From Acetobacteraceae bacterium (GTDB lineage Bacteria > Pseudomonadota > Alphaproteobacteria > Acetobacterales > Acetobacteraceae): a stretch of 38,586 bases of DNA. A program made the position numbers and the translations under genes. Numbering within the stretch: the first letter of the stretch is position 1; every line of letters begins with the position of its first letter. This document shows, piece by piece, positions 35,121 to 38,586 of this stretch. The stretch covers positions 1 to 38,586 of the forward strand of contig JANYCX010000018.1 in assembly GCA_025360065.1 (NCBI GenBank), in the 5' to 3' direction. Below the pieces are notes generated by a model. It was not told where the DNA came from, did not search any database, and saw only the letters and a program-made list of their open reading frames with translations.

Positions 35121-36320
35121 TTATTTCGTCTTAAGCCGAAGCGCTTTATCCCCGATCACATCTTCCTCATGCGCCGCCACCACACGGCCATTCCTGACCA
35201 CGCCAAACACCGGCATGTTGTAGGTTACCGCCTCGTGATCCGTCGCGCTAAAGGGATTATCATAGGTGGTCATCACGCCCTCAACCTTGGTTTGCAGGTT
35301 TTCCAGCGCGGCGCGGATCTTTGGGCCCTCGGTCGATTTCGCCTGCGCGATCGCGGCCGCCAGCACATAAACGCTGTCATAGCCCTGCGCGGCCGACACC
35401 GGGGACGGAAAGCGATCAACCTTGTAGGCAGCCTGATAGGCTTCAATGAAGGATTTGCGCTTGGGAGTGTTGGGGATCTGGATGAAGGTCTGCGGCATCG
35501 AGGCGCCATCGCCGTTGGCGCCAGCATTGTCGATAAAGGTCGCCATCGACAAGGTCCAACTGCCGATCATCGGCAGTTTCCAGCCCAGCTTGGCCATACC
35601 GTTGGCGATCTGCGCCAGTTCCGGGCCGATGCCGTAAGTCAGAATGACGTCCGCATTGGCCGACTTGGCACGCAGCAATTGCGATGTCATGTCAGTATCG
35701 CCGATATTGAATTTTTCCACCGCCACCGCCTTCACCCCGGCTTTGGCAAGGGCAGCTTCAAGATCGGTGCGGCCGAGTTGGCCGTAATTGGTGCTGTCGG
35801 CCAGGATCGCCGGCGCCTTGAACCCACGGCGCTTGATGGCCTCCTCGACGATCATCGCGCTCTGGATGGTGTCATTGGCCGACATGCGGAAGATGTAGTT
35901 GGCCTTTTCCTTGGGTGGCAGAAACTGGCCGGTGATCAGGGTGCCGGTGGCGACATTGTTCAGCACCGGGATTTCGGCTTCCTGGTAGAAACGCTGGGAC
36001 GCAAGTGCCACGCCGGTGTTGATGAAGCCCAGCGTCGCGACCACTTGTTCCTTGTTGATCAATTCTTGCGCGATCTGGACGCCGACTTCATTCTTGGCTT
36101 CGTCGTCGCGTTCAATGACCACTAATTGCCGGCCCATCACGCCGCCAGCCTTGTTGATTTCGGTCACTGCCAGCTTGGCGCCATCACGCATCGACACGCC
36201 CATCGACGCCGAGCCACCCGTATAGGGACCGGTCAGGCCAATCTTGATCGATTGGGCACTTGCGACCCCCGCCAGCATGGTTGTGGCGACGAGGGTAAGA
36301 AATAAATTGGACGCGCGCAT
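35121..36320 (-). CDS. livK: ABC transporter substrate-binding protein (LivK type)
   Basis: A 399-residue periplasmic binding protein. The signal peptide (cleavage near GVASA, then QSIKIGLTGPYTGG) is followed by SMRDGAKLAVTEINKAGGVMG and RDDEAKNEVGVQIAQELI, typical of the Leu/Ile/Val-binding family. The ligand may be an aromatic acid or amide and not a branched amino acid, since such systems often import aromatics; nothing here decides. Upstream GGGGAGA gives a good ribosome site. First gene of livK-livH-livMG-livF and divergent from the GST gene. Confidence 0.9.
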   Translation of the reverse strand: MRASNLFLTLVATTMLAGVASAQSIKIGLTGPYTGGSASMGVSMRDGAKLAVTEINKAGGVMGRQLVVIERDDEAKNEVGVQIAQELINKEQVVATLGFINTGVALASQRFYQEAEIPVLNNVATGTLITGQFLPPKEKANYIFRMSANDTIQSAMIVEEAIKRRGFKAPAILADSTNYGQLGRTDLEAALAKAGVKAVAVEKFNIGDTDMTSQLLRAKSANADVILTYGIGPELAQIANGMAKLGWKLPMIGSWTLSMATFIDNAGANGDGASMPQTFIQIPNTPKRKSFIEAYQAAYKVDRFPSPVSAAQGYDSVYVLAAAIAQAKSTEGPKIRAALENLQTKVEGVMTTYDNPFSATDHEAVTYNMPVFGVVRNGRVVAAHEEDVIGDKALRLKTK

Positions 36321-36425
36321 TTTGGCGGTCTCCCCGATAAAACAAAAAAGCGACCCGTTGTTACCCGGGATTAATCGGCAAATAGCATGCTATCCTGGCA
36401 GGTCAAGGCAGCAAGTGACGAAATC

Positions 36426-37316
36426 ATGACCGAAAAGCCCGCTCCCTATCTTAGCCCACAGGCAGCCTCTGCCCGACAGGCGCGCCGCGACCGTGAAGCG
36501 GCGGCCCTGCGAGAGAATTTACGCCGGCGCAAGGTGCAGGTCCGCGCCCGCACAGACGAGCCCGCCTTGCGCCCGTCGGCCACCATCATCGGCAGCGCCG
36601 TCTCGCCCTATGTGCGCAAAATCATGGCGGTTTGCGACTTGAAGCGCATCGCTTGGCGCTGCGACCCGATTGTCGCATTCCAGGGCAATGATGCGTTTTC
36701 ACGCCTCAACCCGCTCCGCCGCATTCCAGTTTTCATCGATGACCAGGTAATGTTGGCCGATAGCACCGCCATCGCCGAATATCTCGATGAACGCTACCCC
36801 GTGCCCGCACTGTTTCCCCACGGCGCCGCCGCGCGGGCACAGGCGCGCTGGATTGAGGAATTTGCCGATACCAGGATGGGCGATGTCTTCATATGGCAGA
36901 TATTCAACAGCGCCATCATCAAGCCCAGCGTGTGGAAACAACCGCGTGACGAGGCGATGATTGCCGCCGCAATCGCCAATGATCTGCCGGGCGTGATGGA
37001 CTACCTCGAATCCATCGCACCCGATGATGGCTTTGTCTGTGGCGCGCTCGCTATCGCCGACATCGCGGTGGCGGTGCATTTTACCAATCTGCAATGGTCG
37101 CAAACCACCGTTGACCTTTCCGCCTGGCCGCGGACCATGGCCTGGATCGCGCGGGTGGACGCGGTCCCCGAATTTGCCCGCTTGACCGAACTCGGCACAA
37201 GGGCGATCTCCACCCGCAGCGCGGATCGGGCGGCGATGTATCAGGCGATGGGCGTGGCAATGACCGACACCAGCTATGCGACGTCCGAGTTCCGCACCGG
37301 GCCGATGAGTGTGTGA
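36426..37316 (+). CDS. Glutathione S-transferase family protein with a basic N-terminal extension
   Basis: A 296-residue protein. Residues about 52-290 are a GST: IIGSAVSPYVRKIMAVCDL with the thioredoxin-fold Ser, NPLRRIPVFIDD with the cis-Pro, LADSTAIAEYLDERYP and a helical C-terminal domain. Residues 1-46 (LSPQAASARQARRDREAAAL, RENLRRRKVQVRAR) are a basic helical segment resembling free-standing small proteins of this lineage. It may be a fusion of two genes or a targeting extension. The substrate is unknown. Divergent from livK across 105 bp. Confidence 0.8.
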   Translation: MTEKPAPYLSPQAASARQARRDREAAALRENLRRRKVQVRARTDEPALRPSATIIGSAVSPYVRKIMAVCDLKRIAWRCDPIVAFQGNDAFSRLNPLRRIPVFIDDQVMLADSTAIAEYLDERYPVPALFPHGAAARAQARWIEEFADTRMGDVFIWQIFNSAIIKPSVWKQPRDEAMIAAAIANDLPGVMDYLESIAPDDGFVCGALAIADIAVAVHFTNLQWSQTTVDLSAWPRTMAWIARVDAVPEFARLTELGTRAISTRSADRAAMYQAMGVAMTDTSYATSEFRTGPMSV

Positions 37317-37373
37317 CCGACAGACACGCTCTAGCGTCCTGTAATCACGATCATTTTTATCCGATCGAAGGCC

Positions 37374-37393
37374 GTAGGGCGGATGCAATCCGC
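37374..37393. repeat. REP-like palindrome after the GST gene
   Basis: GTAGG followed by GCGGAT, GCA, ATCCGC (6-bp perfect stem). It shares the GTAGGG lead with the REP palindromes at 18107 and 18323 but has a different stem. It lies in the 97-base gap between the GST and autotransporter genes. Confidence 0.55.
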
Positions 37394-37413
37394 ACTATGG
37401 CCAGGCACAGACG

Positions 37414-38586
37414 TCAGAACCGGGCGGTAAATTTCATCATCGCTTGATGGGCAAAACAGTGGTCGTTACGAAGATAGTAATCATAAATCGCCTCGACAGC
37501 CCAGTTGTTTTTGCCACAGGAACACGACATCAATGTGATGCCAGTGCCAAGATTCAGGGTGTCGGCCGCGGCGCGCAACCCAGGGGTCGTGAATGACGAC
37601 GACCCGGTAGCTGCAAACGCGGCATTTTGCGAGATTGTCGGGTTGACTAACGCATGCAACCACTTCCCATGGATTTCGGGGATAATCCCGACGCCCTCGT
37701 AGAAGAATTGGCGCGACAGTTTTATGCCAAGGCCTGATTCAAGGTAGTCATAACTCTGTCGACGAACCCGAAGATTGATGTCGCCGGCACCGGTTTCGCC
37801 ATAGCCCCCGAAGCGGATGGCATTGTATTGCAGTGACGCCAGCGGCGTCAGTGTGAAGCCCATGACCGGAAGATTAAACCCTGTCATCACGAAGGCGCCG
37901 TAGTTTTGACCGCGATAGTTTGCCAACGCAGAGCGATTGACACCCGGGAATATAATATTGCGACGGCCGGTGTGTTCGTTCCAGCCGAACGACAGATCGC
38001 CGTCGATAAACCACGGGCCTGCTGTGTGGCCGATATAGGCGGCCGCCTGAATGCTGTTGGAATCGATACGATTTCCGCTCGACTTTTCGCTGATAGCACC
38101 CGCGGCATAGCCAATCCCAACGCCAACCCTGGTGTCGGGCCCGAGTGGCATGTCGTAGCCCACCATGGTGCCAAAGATGGTTGATTGATAACCGGCGAAC
38201 GACTTCCGTGCGCCCTGGTTGCCGGCATAGCCAAAGCCCTTCAGCCACTAGTTTCCGTTCTGATCGCGCCCCCTGCAAGCCGTGGCGTCATCTTCAGGGT
38301 GGGCGACCCGGTCATCGGCACGCTGCGTCGCCTGACGGCAGAGCACCACATTCAAGCGCGACACAAATAGATCTTGGAATTGCCTTGTGGTCTGGAAGGT
38401 CAATGCTGGCACGGCGAGGCTGGCGGTTGATGGCGCGAGTTGCGCCACTGCGGCGACCACCGCGACCGGATCGGTAAGTGCGTTAATCGGCGCGATCACC
38501 GTCAGAATATCAGAAGACGGGGCGGCGACGGGGATAAGCGCCACCAGAACCGGCACCACCGGTGCAGCGATCGGAACGGTCACGGG
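37414..38586 (-). pseudogene. Autotransporter-type outer-membrane protein, broken by an in-frame amber codon; runs off the right edge
   Basis: The C-terminal 250 residues form an autotransporter beta-barrel (VGVGIGYAAGAISEKSSGNR, YLESGLGIKLSR, ending MMKFTARF with terminal Phe). Upstream in the same frame, to the window edge, is a Val-Ala-Pro-rich passenger part and the linker LTFQTTRQFQDLFVSRLN. At 38248-38250 a TAG interrupts this frame between RDQNGN and WLKGFGYAGNQGAR; related proteins normally read Trp there, so a single TGG-to-TAG change explains it. The barrel itself is intact. Either a real nonsense mutation, phase-like inactivation, or a sequence error. Confidence 0.75.

Noticed and set aside
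38248-38250. TAG read as pyrrolysine
   Set aside because: Homologues have Trp there, and pyrrolysine is confined mainly to methylamine methyltransferases; a nonsense change is simpler.

Overview
The window looks like chromosomal DNA of a flagellated, GC-rich alphaproteobacterium, most likely in Rhodospirillales/Acetobacteraceae. The grounds are a FliX gene divergent from flgI, an alphaproteobacterial-type DksA with only one zinc-finger cysteine, an FlbD (ftr)-like palindrome with a sigma-54 promoter, CcrM-type GANTC sites, and two paralogues of a small GRILRPLCRML-containing protein that I associate with Acetobacteraceae. The placement is inference; no rRNA is present.

Layout. 1-3.4 kb: end of a hypothetical gene, dksA, fliX, then flgI, a FlgJ-type rod-binding protein and a FlgN-like chaperone. 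3.4-6.5 kb: a tightly overlapping operon of a RibD-C-type reductase, a BchC-like dehydrogenase, a variant 6-pyruvoyltetrahydropterin synthase and a family 4 glycosyltransferase. This looks like an undescribed pathway to a glycosylated pterin. Its dehydrogenase gene carries eight GANTC methylation sites in 132 bp. 6.5-12.1 kb: OtnK/OtnC four-carbon sugar-acid catabolism, an M81 metallopeptidase, an acetylpolyamine/histone-deacetylase-like amidohydrolase and a Gfo/Idh oxidoreductase. 12.1-15 kb: a small antitoxin-like ORF, a frameshifted gene, aspartate dehydrogenase, tRNA-His and an aminotransferase. 15.1-17.2 kb: glnB-glnA behind a sigma-54 promoter. 17.2-18.6 kb: repeats, a second GRILRPLCRML gene and a RAYT transposase remnant between two REP palindromes.

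19.3-20.4 kb holds the most striking gene: an AhpD-like peroxidase whose second active-site cysteine codon is an in-frame TGA, followed by a hairpin with the hallmarks of a bacterial SECIS element. It is a strong candidate selenoprotein. 20.4-26 kb: RidA, MarR, an SDR, a fused 2-aminobenzoyl-CoA/salicylyl-CoA monooxygenase-reductase and an aryl-CoA ligase, an aerobic CoA-dependent aromatic pathway. 26.2-29.7 kb: murQ-nagA-oprB for cell-wall amino sugars. 29.9-31.4 kb: HU, a flavin reductase and a decayed metallophosphoesterase. 31.4-36.3 kb: a branched-chain-amino-acid-type ABC transporter with a LivM-LivG fusion. 36.4-38.6 kb: a GST with an unusual N-terminal extension and an autotransporter barrel broken by an amber codon.

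Five copies of a palindromic intergenic repeat (core TTCTTTTTGT, two bases, ACAAAAAGAA) punctuate operon junctions. The number of decaying genes (RAYT, metallophosphoesterase, frameshifted small gene, amber autotransporter) suggests active genome turnover, or in the single-base cases possible sequence errors.
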